Notes under the pieces: model-generated
The model's input: only the letters and a program-made list of their open reading frames with translations
What the model was told of the DNA's origin: nothing
Databases searched by the model: none
Part shown: positions 21,756 to 33,204 of the stretch, one piece after another
Layout: the number at the start of each line of letters is the position of its first letter
Position numbering within the stretch: position 1 is the stretch's first letter
NCBI RefSeq assembly: GCF_026210795.1
Contig: NC_089432.1
Coordinates: 3,038,001-3,102,000, forward strand
Reading direction: 5' to 3'
DNA length: 64,000 nt
Source of the DNA: Rhizophagus irregularis
Lineage: Eukaryota; Glomeromycota; Glomeromycetes; Glomerales; Glomeraceae
Program-made: the position numbers and the translations under genes

Positions 21756-22800
21756 CGATACAGAACTTTGATTCACTTTGTACTTAAAGTTTAATAATAA
21801 AAAGAAAATTATAAAAAAATGAATTTTAAGGTAAAAAAGTTAAAGTTATGAACTTCTTAATTTGAATAAGCCTATGGTTTTTAAATTCATCGTAACGACG
21901 TAACAGTCGTAACATTATAACGTAGTGCAAAGAATGTTGTGTCTCTGTGCTCCCACGAGGGTTTCAAATTATACCAACCAAGAATTGATGCACATCATAC
22001 ATAAATCACGTGATCTTAAATATCCTATCTTGCAAAACTTTATGCGAAATGACTAAAAAATTTCTTCCAGATAGCTCTCTTTGTTTATCATCATATAGCT
22101 ATAGTTGTATTAGACACAGATTACCACTCTTTAGAATAAAATAAAAAAATAAAAAACTAAAAAATTTCTATGATATAAATATCTTTTCGAGTAAAAGGAA
22201 AATAAACATTACACAATATTAATTTATGTATTAAATATTTGGAGGAACAAATGTACAAACAAGTGTAATGTAAGTATTACTTTGCAGAAAGCCGTGATTT
22301 GTTACCATGCAGTTAAGAAATCGGCCATCAAATCACAACGATCTATTAACCAACATGTGACGACGTGGTATCAAGAAATTGTTGATAAAATATCTTTACG
22401 AAGTCGTAAAAATGCCATTAAATAGGTGGTAAATAGGTGGTGAATAGATGGTAATTGTCATCAAAATTTGGCTGAAGAAATCAATTCAAGATAATTTTTC
22501 AATGCATTAAATATCACTTGACGATGAATCTCAATTCTAATTTTTTTTTTTATTTAATCAAATTAACCTTAATAAAAAAAATTCAGCCTATATTCGGCCA
22601 AAATTAATTATTCGACCTAAATTAGTAATGATCTACTATCCGATCTTGGTCGATTGGTCATGTGAATCATCACGTTTACAAATTTAAACTTTTTTTACTT
22701 TTTTTTTTTTTACTCTTTCATGAGTTTCATCCCCTTCCCTTTTGTCCTTCCCTTCTCCTTTCGTTCTCCCCTTCCTTTTTACCTTTTTTCTCACACCTTT
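21756..22800. other. Intergenic region with a short coding-like exon fragment
   Basis: The first 450 bases resemble the upstream region of the gene at 1-1313. A coding-like piece at 22288-22425 (+) is open for 46 codons (AVICYHAVKKSAIKSQRSIN and on to SLRSRKNAIK). It is preceded by a GTAAGT...TTTGCAG intron-like 18-mer and ends in TAG. It has no family assignment and may be a transposase or gene fragment. Confidence 0.35.
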
Positions 22801-23090
22801 CTTCCGCCTCTTTTTCTTGGAAGTACTGTAAGTTTCATTTCGAAACTTACATTTTTTTTTTAATTTATTTTTTAAAATTTTATCTTTTTTTTTTTGTTCC
22901 TTCAGCTTGGATTCGGATATGGCAATACGGTAAGTTCTATTTGAAACTTATCTAATAAATTTTTCCAATTTATTTTTTATATTTTATCTTTTTTTTGTAG
23001 GTATCTGGTTTCAGCATTGGACTTTTTAGTTGGATTTCTTGCCACTTGGCTTCAATGTTCTTTTTTGTAGGACGCTACCTTGCTTGTAGA
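22800..23090 (+). repeat. Second, degenerate mini-exon array
   Basis: Two to three units with the layout of the 16.3-17.2 kb array: a donor GTAAGTTTCATTTCGAAACT (near 22830), then a long T/A tract, then GTTCCTTCAG and a 24-base mini-exon near 22902-22930. A donor GTAAGTTCTATTTGAAACTT follows, then a T tract ending TTTTTTTGTAG and a longer exon-like piece (GGTTTCAGCATTGGACTTTT). It lies immediately upstream of the broken glutamine-rich gene and could be its former 5' region. Confidence 0.5.
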
Positions 23091-23237
23091 TCAACGTCTT
23101 GGAATAAATTGGAAAAGTTTGAAGAAAATATTTGCTTTAAACTTTTTAAATTTTATTTTATTTTTTTTTTAATTTAAGAAACGAACTAACGTTTTTCCTT
23201 GTATCAAAATATAGTTCTTTTTAAAAGAAAAAAAAAT

Positions 23238-23650
23238 GGAACAACCATCATTCACTTATATTGTTTCTGACTATCTTGGTCAAACTTATAAATTGTCCGG
23301 TAGTGACGTTATCTCCTCTTATAAAGAAATTTGCACTTGATATCTGTCAAGAAAAAATTACGTGAAGAACACGAACAAATTGGCCAAAATAAGCTCAAAA
23401 TAAAATTTTCATATTCCAAATAACTGTCTCAAAAAGCTGCACAACAATCACAACAATCTTAACGTGGAAGAAGTGATATTGGAAGCGTTAGCAAACAGCT
23501 CAAACAACAGAAAGAAGAATCTGCTTAAGCGCAGAAGAAAAACGTTTAATTTGTATGAACGCTTTATGGAGACGTATGGGTTCGTCAGTTTGTGTTGAGA
23601 AAGGAAACAAACTTGTTTCTTCAAATAGTTTAGAATGGTAAGTTTTAAGA
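23238..23650 (+). pseudogene. Decayed glutamine-rich repeated gene starting MEQPSFTY
   Basis: ATG at 23237 opens a frame MEQPSFTYIVSDYLGQTYKL with KLSGSDVISSYKEI, stopped by TGA near 23338. The sense frame resumes in other registers: KAAQQSQQS near 23430, a Gln-rich GRSDIGSVSKQLKQQKEES near 23467-23525 and RLICMNALWRRMGSSVCVEK near 23545-23610. It closes at NSLEW followed by a donor-like GTAAGTTTT near 23641. Frameshifts and stops make it non-functional. I recognise the start as typical of a repeated hypothetical family in this kind of genome, without a known function. The open frames on the opposite strand are shadows. Confidence 0.55.
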
Positions 23651-24335
23651 AAGAAGGAGAAATGTTTTTTTTATTTCTTTTAAGGGAAGACGGTACATCA
23701 TTATAAGATTTATCTGTGTGACCAAACATATTTTAAATCTAACTAGGATTCAATTTTTTAATTTTCTCATTTTCTTTTACGGTTCCTTTTGTATCGAAGA
23801 AAAGATATATACTCTGAACAACAAAAAAAAAATGTCTCACATATGTAACTAACATCACCTGGAAAAAAAATAGTAGCCGGATTGTTTGTAGGGTTACACG
23901 TGGCTTCGATTTTTTTTAAAAAAGTATTCGATAAAAACCATAAATAAAAAGACAATAGAATTTATAAAATTTTTAATACAAAAGAATCCAAAGAACTTGT
24001 TTCAATTATAAGGTTTAATTATCATTCCCTATACATTTATTATTGCCATGTTTTTGTTATCGTTCTTCTATTTTCTAGTTCCATATGATATGACAATATT
24101 CATTTTTCCAGTGGTTTGAAATTTGAGCGAGCATTTTTTAACCATAAATAAATAGCCTTTAGTTTTATTACGTTATTCTTCTAACAACTCTTTGGCCTTA
24201 AATACAATTAGAAATTAATAAAGATTAGATGCAACTAGAACACATACAAAATTCTCATTATAGTGTATATTAAAATTATAAGTAATTTGTTCAAGATTTC
24301 ATGTAAATAGTCAAACCTGCTCATATGTATATCAC
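23651..24335. other. No gene seen
   Basis: AT-rich DNA without a supported feature. The minus-strand open frames at 23448-23955 are antisense to the decayed gene or low-complexity. Confidence 0.4.
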
Positions 24336-24946
24336 TTAAATAATATAATCATTTTCATTTTCATGTTCAACAATTGAATCTTGAGATAACGGAACGCTTA
24401 TTTTGCGATTTTGAGAATTCTCCAATAGAAACAAAATACATTCACCAAGTTTCCTTCATAAAATGAAATTAATGGATAATACCCATTTCATTGTACCTGT
24501 AATGTAAAAATAATATTTAAGTCATAATCTGCTGTACGTTAAAATGGATTACATCTTACTTTTTTTTAGTTCTTGTCGCGGTAACCATGATTATCCATCA
24601 CAAATCTACTTCACACTGAAGATTATTTTAAGTGAGGAACGTAATACATGATTAAAGATAAAAAAATATTAATAAGTTTAACATAAAATTATAATTACTT
24701 CAATAGCAATTTCTTTAACTGTGACATTATTGAAATTAAAGAAAGATTTCAACGCTAAATGATCGCGAAAACTTTTCCAGTTAGCACGATATACTTTTTC
24801 AAAATTTCCGGGACCAATTTCTGATATCATTAAAATATTTGTAATCGTAATATTTAATGTGTTGTCTTCGCAACAACTTCTTCAATCCAATTAATCCACT
24901 AAATTGAATTATCAGTAACTTTAAGTTCAGCCGCGTTTTTAGACAT
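24336..24946 (-). pseudogene. Kinase-Sel1 relic (exons 1-2) joined to an unrelated C-terminal piece
   Basis: Read on the minus strand from ATG at 24946, exon 1 of the kinase-Sel1 family is recognisable: ELKVTDNSI, then TAG at codon 16, INWIEEVVAK, a frameshift, [20 protein letters not shown] and HLALKSFFNFNNVTVKEI. A donor-like GTAATTATAA follows near 24697. A decayed exon 2 (about 24567-24626) follows, but exons 3-5 are missing. Instead a 39-codon coding-like piece lies at 24336-24452, containing KLGECILFLLENSQNRKISV and ending ENENDYII stop, which is not part of the kinase-Sel1 family. It may be the end of another gene brought next to the relic by a deletion. The relic is divergent to the intact gene at 26198. 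Confidence 0.65.
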
Positions 24947-26122
24947 TGTCAAAACCAATAGAAAGTTCTTACTGCGGGTTAATTTTAGAATTATAGGATG
25001 ATTTATGGAATTTAGTGTTGATCATTGTCAATTTATGAACAATGCGAAAAAATAAATTACATTGTTTCATGATTGCTGCATAATGTCGACACAGCTCTAC
25101 TATGCATGATATGAAATTACCAAAATTACTTATATTCATAATACGATCGTATGTCGTAACAATGGGTTTAAGTTAAATTAACAGAATGTACAGTATAATG
25201 ATAGAGACCAGCATATTTGAATCTTAGCCAAAAAATTTTATTTAAAGAAATACTATAAAAAAAATCATAAAACAATTCTTTTTTTTTTAATGATATAATA
25301 TGTTAATAGATCTAAAAAATCATTTATGCGTATTAAACACTCATAGGAATTAATAAAATGTATGATGTTAAAGCGCATGATATTTAATTATTAAATTTTT
25401 TCAAAATATAAAAAATAATTTTATGCATCAAGAAAACTCTTTAAATAAGGTCACCAGAAAATAATACACTAGCTAATTAAATATATATTTCCTGCCAGTA
25501 AAATTAAATACATCACAAACACGTGAATGGAAAATCATTTAGTACTAACTTAGTTTTAACGTCATTTTGCTTTGCGCGGACTCAAGTTCAACAAAGTGTG
25601 CCAAGATTACCTCATGTATTAAACTATAACTTTATAGTATATATTAATTTGTTGAATAACACATTACATTTTGATTAGTAAATGAAAGGTCCAACCAGAG
25701 GGATTTTCTTTATTTACCTTTTTTAGATATATTCAAACATATCAGTTAAAACTCGTTTCATTGTTACCAGATTGTTAATAATCATTATCTCTGCTTCAAC
25801 TTTGATTCACTATTTAAATAAGAACAAAATCGAGATGATCATGCGGAATACGTCCGATTTTTCCGATTTTACCGATAATTTTTTTCTTAATTAGTTCTTA
25901 ATTTTCAGAAAAGGAAATAATAAAAGAGACCATTATATGCAATAATTTCGCTTATAACTTGAAACACCTCGACCTTTTTATTCATTCTAATTATAAATTA
26001 ATGATACTATACAATATAGCGCATTTTATTAATTTCCTTATAAGCTCTTGATTTACCAGTGAATTTAGCTATTAATAGTTTTGTGCCGATCATATTTGTT
26101 CGACATTTTAATGAAAAAAATT
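24947..26122. other. Divergent intergenic region between relic and intact kinase-Sel1 gene
   Basis: No coding feature. AT-rich; the right end holds the TATA-like element of the plus-strand gene. Confidence 0.4.
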
Positions 26123-26135
26123 CCTATAAATAAGG
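26123..26135 (+). promoter_or_regulatory. TATA-like box of the kinase-Sel1 gene at 26198
   Basis: CCTATAAATAAGG stands about 65 bases upstream of the ATG. It matches the CTATAAATAG box at a similar distance in two other family members (37333 and 62084). The CCAAT word seen there is missing here. Confidence 0.5.
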
Positions 26136-26197
26136 ATTTTATTTTCGTAAGTCTTTTAAAATTTTTTTAATACAAACACATAATTGATAACATCAAA

Positions 26198-28407
26198 ATG
26201 AATAATGCTAGGAGTACAAATTATTGGGTGGAGGAGGCCATCTCAAAAAAAATTATTAAATATTATGAATATGAAAATTTTAATAATATCGAAGAAATTG
26301 GTATCGGAAATTTCGGAAGAGTATTTCGTGCTAATTGTAAAAATACACAACATTATTTAGCGTTGAAATCTTTTTTTAATTTTAACGAATTCACTCTAGA
26401 AAAGATCGTTTGTGAGGTATTTATATATATATTTTTATTATACACATTCAAGCACGTAAATCATAAATTTTATTCATAATTTAGCTTAAACGTCAAACAG
26501 ACGTAAATGTCCATCATAACATTATTCGCTTTTATGGGATTACAAAACTTAATTCGGGTAAGATAAATTAATTTAAATTAAATTAGTTAGATTATTTGAT
26601 TTTTTATAAAAAAAAGCTAATATATGTATATTTTTTATTTTCTCATTCGTTAGAAAATGAAATTGATCAATCAAAAAATTATTTATTAGTAATGGAGTAC
26701 GCCGACGGGGGTAATCTTCGAAATTATTTAAAAAAAAACTTTGAAGGTCTTACCTGGAATGATAAATGGAATCTGGCATACCAGCTTACCTGTGCTATAT
26801 CATTTTTACATGATGATGATATTGTGCATAGTGACTTGGTAAATAATTAATGCATATTAAAATAAACATCGTGAATTTAACTTGATCGACGTATATTTAC
26901 TAAAATATTGTAAACATTTTATGATAGCACTCCTGTAATATATTGGTACATCAAAATTCTATAAAGTTGGCAGATTTTAGCTTATCAAAAGAAATTGAAG
27001 TAGTATCAAAATCACATACAAAATCATTTAGTATGATTCCTTACATTGAACCAAAAAAATTCAACATACTATCATACTCATTAAATAAAAAAAGCGATGT
27101 TTACAGTGTTGGTGTACTCTTATGGGAGATATCAAGTGGTAAACCACCTTTTGAAGACGAGTCTGATGTCAATTTAGCCGTGCGAATTTTACAAGGTCTT
27201 AGAGAAAAAATTATTCCTAATACTTCTATTGATTATGAGAAACTTTATACTGGTAAGTATAACGATAAAATTTAAAAATATTATGACTAAATTTATTATA
27301 AAATTTTATGTTTCATATAACTTTGATATATATTTAGAGTGTTGGGATGGTGAACCGGACAATCGACCGTCTGTTAACGAAGTCGTCAAAAGATTAAAAA
27401 CAATTATTTATCAACAAAATGAAAATATTGATAATATAACTTACCAAATATCAAATGAAAATTCAACTTCATTAAATGAAGAATCATTAATTAATAATTA
27501 TACATCAATAAATTCAACTGTTGATGAAGATTTATGTGAAATGGTTAATGATATATTAATGAAAATATGTGAAATAACAAATGAAGGGAAAGAGCAACCT
27601 TACCTTTTTCTTAATTATCTCAGTAATTTTGATATAAATGCAGAAGAAATTCGTAACAAGATATTAAATAATCAAAATAATCCAAATTTTATTTTTTTAC
27701 TTGGATATTTTAGTTATTTAGGAATTGGGACTATTAAAAATGAAGAGAAAGCATTTCGTCTATTTATTAATGCATCCGAACAAGATCATCTGTTGGCACA
27801 ATATTATGTTGGAAAATGTTATGAATTTGGTATTGGAACTGTAAAAGATGAAAAATTGGCATTTAAATATTTAGAAAAATTCATTAATAGAGATTATTCA
27901 ACGGGACAATTAAAAATTATTCAATGTTATGATAGAGAAACAGATATTAAAAAAGATTTTAGAATAGCTTTTCATTGGTACGAAGAGGTCGCACGTAATG
28001 GAAGTGTGATAGCTATGTGTAATCTTGGTCTTTTATATCTAAACGGAAATGGAATTGATAAAGATTATCAAAAAGCGTTTGAATTATTTAGAAAATCAGC
28101 TGATGGAGAATGTTTAGGTGGAATTGTAATGTTGGGATATTGTTATTATTATGGAATTGGAACTAAGGTTAATTTCAGAAACGCATTTAAATTGTTTAAA
28201 GAGTCAGCAAGCTTGGGACATAATATAGCTCAATGTAATCTTGCTTTTATGTATGAAATAGGAAAAGGAGTTAAAAAAAATATAAATCAAGCAATGTATT
28301 GGTATGAAAAATCTGCTGAACAAGGTAATCTAATTGCTACATCTCAATTAGATAAACTTAGGAAAATTATGAAAAGAAAAGAAAATTCTTCATGCAAAAT
28401 AATTTAA
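26198..28407 (+). CDS. Protein kinase-Sel1 repeat protein, divergent copy, 623 residues
   Basis: Exons 26198..26416, 26485..26557, 26654..26838, 26928..27252, 27338..28407 (624 codons with stop, phases 0, 1, 0, 1). Kinase motifs: GIGNFGRVFRA, LALK lysine, [20 protein letters not shown], catalytic loop IVHSDL continued by HSCNIL, then LADFSLSKE, then KKSDVYSVGVLLWE. Two canonical positions differ: the Arg of HRD is Ser and the Gly of DFG is Ser. The catalytic Asp and Asn are kept, so weak or altered activity is possible. The C-terminal half has about six Sel1-like repeats (FSYLGIGTIKNEEKAF, AQYYVGKCYEFGIGT and so on), one of them shortened, ending NQAMYWYEKS. It is the most divergent of the six copies. 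Exon 5 must start at the acceptor TTTAG before 27338, because the longer frame from 27229 runs through the intron. Confidence 0.9.
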
Positions 28408-29151
28408 AAGTCTAATTTGTACATACTTTCCCGTATTGTTGTAATTGCTATGACCAAAGTGCATTATGATGCAATGATTTTTAAAAAAATCTACACAAAA
28501 AAAAAAAATTTTCATCTCGAATATTATAATAATGTAATGGCAATAAGTAAATTTTTTAAAAAAAATAAATAAAATAAAAAAATCCTGTAAGCGTACTATA
28601 ATATGATTAAAAAAAGCTGAATGTTTCACATTTTTTTGAGTTGCGCAAAACTTGTAGTATTTAAGGGTGTTATAAAGTTTACATTACTGCCTCTTCAAAT
28701 TTTTAGAGCAAAATTTCTTAATACACGAGGTTGGAACCGGTTAATGTTTAACCGGTTAAAACTATTTTGACCATAAATCCATAATTCTGGTCGGATTACT
28801 TAATGCGGCCCAGAGACTTGATAATTTCAGCAAAAAAAAATTTCATATTAACCGGTTAATTAACTGGTTAAGGTTTTTTTGGACTGTTTCAACCTTTATT
28901 CTTAAAAACTCAAATCGAATTTCCAGCTAATATTTTCTATAAGATCATCTTTTTTATTTCAATCAGCTTTCAGACGGTTTGTACCCTTGTTTGTTTGATT
29001 TTTTTTTCAGATTATTTCTTTTGGACTTTTTTCTGTCACTTTATGGGCCGATTCGGATCTACCCGACTTTGTCACATAAAAATTCATCCTTCTTAGTTTA
29101 CGGGATTGAATTCTCTATGATAATTGTAAATCTGTAACTGTAAATCCTATA
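28408..29151. other. Intergenic region with an AACCGGTTAA-type element fragment
   Basis: At about 28730-28895, GGTTGGAACCGGTTAATG on the left and AACCGGTTAATTAACTGGTT with TTTCAACC on the right form imperfect inverted ends related to the hAT-like element at 13961. The word AATTCTGGTCGGATTA inside also occurs in related form in that element (14218) and near 12498. No target duplication was found, so it is an old fragment. Confidence 0.4.
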
Positions 29152-29293
29152 CAGAAACTTCAAGATCGTAGCGATGGCTTAATGCGCAGTAACTGCATAT
29201 ATGTAATTTCTTTACGATTACATAATGCGGTCACTATGTATTTATAACGCAGTTACTGCGCATTAAGCCATCGCTACGATCTTGAAGTTTCTG
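29152..29293. mobile_element. 142-bp mariner/Tc1-type MITE with perfect arms
   Basis: Arms of 46 bases (29151-29196 and 29249-29294, counting one base of each flanking TA) are perfect inverted copies around a 52-base AT-rich centre. The tips read CAGAAACTTCAAG, and both ends are bordered by TA (29150-29151 and 29294-29295). CAG tips with a TA duplication are the hallmark of Tc1/mariner elements. Perfect arms indicate a young copy. The minus open frame at 29263-29496 is a by-product. Confidence 0.85.
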
Positions 29294-29952
29294 TAAAGTC
29301 TGTGACGATGGAAAATCCTAAGACTGTTTTTAATATAGTAGATCATTACATATTGGTAATCGGGAAAATCTAATAAAAACGTTTGTATTATCCTATAACA
29401 ACTAAATAATGGGAAACAAGCTATCATTGCACAAAAAATTTTTATCCGAATATTTCCATTATTCCTCCGTGACTTTCGTGAAAATGATACATTCATACAT
29501 TCACGGAAAAAACATGGAAATATAAAACATGGATCAACATTTTTTTACAGGGAACACAAACTTTAGTTAGTTACTTAGCAAGCATTAGTCATTAATTTTC
29601 ATTTTCTTTATTGTACTAGGCTTTATTAAGTAAATAGGGAATAATAGGGAACAACGGATTTTTTTTAAATAATTATTACATTTACATAGCTTTTTAATAT
29701 TTTAACTCCTTGTAATCCAAATTCATTTATAATAATAGTTATAATTATTATTCCTCTTAAGTAATAGAAAATTTCATGATTATAATAAAAGTAAAAATAT
29801 TTTCTTTTCTTTTACGAAAAAAAAGCGCCATTTTTTTACGAAGAAAAGTCACATTATCCACTTTTATCCAAATTGCACGTGATTATATAGGTATACCTTC
29901 TACATCTGTTCCAAGTGAACAAGCTTTTATTTTTATTAAATAATACACAAAT
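29294..29952. other. No gene seen
   Basis: AT-rich DNA. The last 100 bases (after ATTGCACGTGATTATATAGG) are the 5' flank of the decayed coiled-coil ORF, with a TATA-like TTATATAGG near 29883. Confidence 0.4.
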
Positions 29953-31560
29953 ATGTCTAAAAACACAAGTTCAACGCAGGAAGAGGTTACTAACAAATTT
30001 ATAGAAGAGATTTACAAGAAGTATTTGGGTATAGAAGACAAGTGTTTGCATAAGTTTTATTATACAAGTACGAACGAGCAGTAGTCTAGAATAATATTTT
30101 CACCAGGTTTGCGTCCGCGCCAGTCGTAACATATAGGAACCTTTTTAATATTATGGGTGGTCAAGTTATTAGGAAAATAATGCCGAAGCTTTTGAAAAAA
30201 ACTTTTCGTCTCTTCCAGGGGGCCGCAGCAAAAACTCAGAGTTACGTTGTTTGGAAGAAAAATTAAACAAAATGGCAACTGAATTATCAGAGAAAGAACG
30301 AATAATATTGCTTTAAAAAGTAGAAAATTTAAAACAGACCATACTGGATTTAGAAAATAGGGTACGAGGATTAGAAAAATATAAAGAAACGATTACAGAC
30401 GTATTAGGGAGTTAGAAGTTGATGTAACGGTCAAGGAACGAATGAAATTAGAAAAAGAAGAAGTTAGAATTATTACCGAAAAATTCAAGGAAAAGAAGAA
30501 AGAACAAGGCACGAGTTTATCTCACAAAAAAGTTAAGAATAACTCGGGTCAAACAAAGAAAAATTTTCAAGCAGGAGGCGTAAAAGTCGGAAAATTCAGA
30601 TACACAAAATTACCCAAATGGAATGATCACTGAGATTACGCGGAGAAAATTACGATCAAAAGAAGTTATAAGTACAAGACGAATCAAGCTTCGTTTACCA
30701 AAGAGTATTAAAATACTTACACGCGAGGACTCGAGGATGGGCTAATATTACAATTATTAGGAACGGTCGTCAATATTTTTTCCAGATGTTTGATCCTGAT
30801 TCAACGCCACGTGAACTAAGAAATTTAGTTGGCGAGCAGTTAAGAAAATTGTAGCAGGAAATGATATCACTGATGGAGAAATTATTAAAAATATTAAGAA
30901 ATACTGAGGATTTTTCGGAAAAGTTATTAGGATTAACAAAATTAAATATATCCTTTTATACTTTAACAACGAAAATGAAATAATGAACGCGGTCTACAAA
31001 TCGGGAATGGAAGATGAAATAGGGCAAGGGCTACAATTAAAAAGTCAAGACAAACTTAATGGAAGGACGGCAATTTCAAGTCACAGAGGATCTACAAGAC
31101 GAGGCCAAACAATAATGTATCGGAGAAGTCGGATGACGAACAATTTTATGATACAAGGGACGGTCTAACAGATCAAAAGGAGATTTGAACGACAGGATTG
31201 ATGATTTTAACAAATTAAATGAAGTTTTTAGTGACAGAATTAAGGAAATTAATGATAATAAACAGGTAAATTATTAAAGGAAGGTGATAATACTAATGAA
31301 AACAAGAAACGTGTTGCGCAAATTCAAGGTTCTCGAGGGGATGATAATAGCGAAGGGAGTGAATAAATATGCAATATAGTATGATTTTAGCGCTTTATTA
31401 AATGGGGTTCTATTTAGTTAGTCTTTTATGGTATAGTTTCAAAAGTTTTTAGATAGATACCTTATTGATATTATGCTTTTGCGTCTATGTCATAATCATT
31501 TATATTGTATAAATCTTATAATACTAATAAATGGTTACAAAAAAAAAACATAAACGTAGT
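29953..31560 (+). pseudogene. Decayed coiled-coil ORF with retroelement-like 3' end
   Basis: ATG at 29953 opens MSKNTSSTQEEVTNKFIEEI and stops at TAG 30082. Coding-like sequence resumes in shifting frames. There is a heptad-rich coiled coil (KVENLKQTILDLENRVRGLE near 30320-30380), then RIRELEVDVTVKERMKLEKE near 30400, a basic Lys-rich part (30442-30633) and VKVGKFRYTKLPKW near 30584-30625. Later comes GDNTNENKKRVAQIQGSRGD near 31285-31345, ending EGSE stop. At 31520-31547, CTAATAAATGGTTAC followed by ten A resembles the 3' ends at 36165-36195 and 50305-50340 (-), so the ORF may belong to that retroelement family (gag-like). At least four stops or shifts are visible. Function unknown. Confidence 0.5.
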
Positions 31561-33127
31561 AAATATCATATTAATGTTACTTTAGGTTAGTTTTGTTAGG
31601 CGGTTTGTAATTTTACAGTTTTATATAGTTTTATTTAGATAAGTTACACTGCTTTATTTATTTGCCTTCTTATGTCTACACTTTTGGGAGTGGTTGGGCT
31701 TCGGGTCTTATTCTCGATCATCTCGTAACAGCATGCTTTGTTTTCAGAGAACACTATTCCAAGAATGCGAAAAGTTTTTCGATTGGTTTTTATAAGGTTT
31801 ATTTATTGTCCGGAGCAAAGCGGAGGACTATCTCTGGAGACGAAAATGTAAAATTTGTATATCCCATGCAAAGCGACCTTCCACAAATCACCACTATATC
31901 TTTTTTGAATGATCTCCATATTCCTCTTTGAACCCCTAAAATATTCTTTACTGATTTGGAAAATTCCATGAAAATTGAAAAAATTCTCATTACTTATATT
32001 TTACATTAAATCTTTATAAATTTAGTAAAACTATTTAAGAAATAGTTTAAAATATCTTAATTGCAAATTCAAAAGAAATTATTACATCGATATAAAATCA
32101 AATCATAAATAATAATTATCATATGTTTATTCTGCTTAAACGAGGATAGAGAAAAAGAAGAAAACGTTCAAATAAAACAATTAAAAAATTTTTATATAAT
32201 TATAATAGCAAAAAAAATAAAAAATCAAAAATCCTGTAAACAAAATCTCGTATTAAGAAAAGCTCCGTTTTATTAATTTGATTAAAATTAAACAATATAT
32301 TATTTAAAGGAAGTATTGATAATTAGACTACTCTATAAATAATTTGATGGAAAGTCAGTGCTCGATCTATTCTATGTTGGCTTGTTGGGGTCACGTGCAC
32401 GTTCGATGGCTAATACTAACGAAAAAGTTTTAGCATGCGATCGGCGCAGCAGAACGTTTCTTTTTTCTTTCCTTCTTTTTTAAGCTAAATCGTTCTTTTT
32501 ATGGTAAGCACCTTTTTTCCCGGTTTTTTACTAATATTTTAATGTTTTTTTTAAAAAAAAAATTTGAAAATTATTTAAATTTTATTTTTTTAGCTATTTT
32601 ATTTTAGTTAATTTGCATCGGTGATCGACTATAATAAATTGCGTTAGCAAGCCGATCTTGTATGTAGTACTAGCTGTAAGCGTTAATCTAAATTATAAAT
32701 AAATACAATGTCTTTCCATTTCTAGGACTATAGAATTTATTATGCTTAGTTATATATGTATAACGTCTAAAATAAGTATAATATTAATAGCGAATTATTT
32801 ATGTTTAGATTTAATTCACGTTGATTAGTTTACATGATCGTTTCCTTAAGTTCATGTTCTTTAACTATTATTCTGTAAGTGATTTTCTTTTCCTTTTTTT
32901 TCTTTATTGTTGTTATTATCATCAAAATTATGTACATTTGAGGTTTTCTGTGTATTTGCAAATGTCATTTAACTACCTTTACAAACTACTACTGCGTATG
33001 TCATACTCTTTGACCTTAAAATTTTACTTAAATGTGATTTTTACTTAAAATACCTTAAAAGTCTTAAAAATGCAAAATAATATACTTTTTTTCGCATATG
33101 ACCTTTATTATAATTATCTTCTCACAT
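31561..33127. other. Intergenic region without a supported gene
   Basis: A short repeat motif TTGTCCGGAGCAAAGCGGAG with GACTAT lies at about 31806-31831, one of four related copies in the window. A GC-richer patch at 32360-32460 (GGGGTCACGTGCACGTTCGA, GCGATCGGCGCAGCAG) precedes a T-rich region and may be an unknown promoter or TE end. Open frames here are low-complexity. Confidence 0.4.
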
Positions 33128-33133
33128 TATTAT

Positions 33134-33199
33134 AAAAACGACTCAAGATTCAATAAAGTTCACCATAAAAAAAACGACTCAAGAAAGTTCATCATAAAA
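33134..33199 (+). repeat. Direct repeat in the 5' leader of the ICMT-like gene
   Basis: AAAACGACTCAAGA...AGTTCACCATAAAA (33134-33170) is followed at once by AAAACGACTCAAGAAAGTTC...ATCATAAAA (33171-33199), the second copy lacking eight bases. The ATG follows six bases later. A TATA-like ATTATAAAAA lies just upstream (33128-33137). Confidence 0.65.
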
Positions 33200-33204
33200 A
33201 AAAA

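Noticed and set aside
27229-27337. Upstream extension of the last exon of the kinase-Sel1 gene at 26198
   Set aside because: This stretch is intron 4; the splice acceptor before 27338 restores the frame used by all paralogues.
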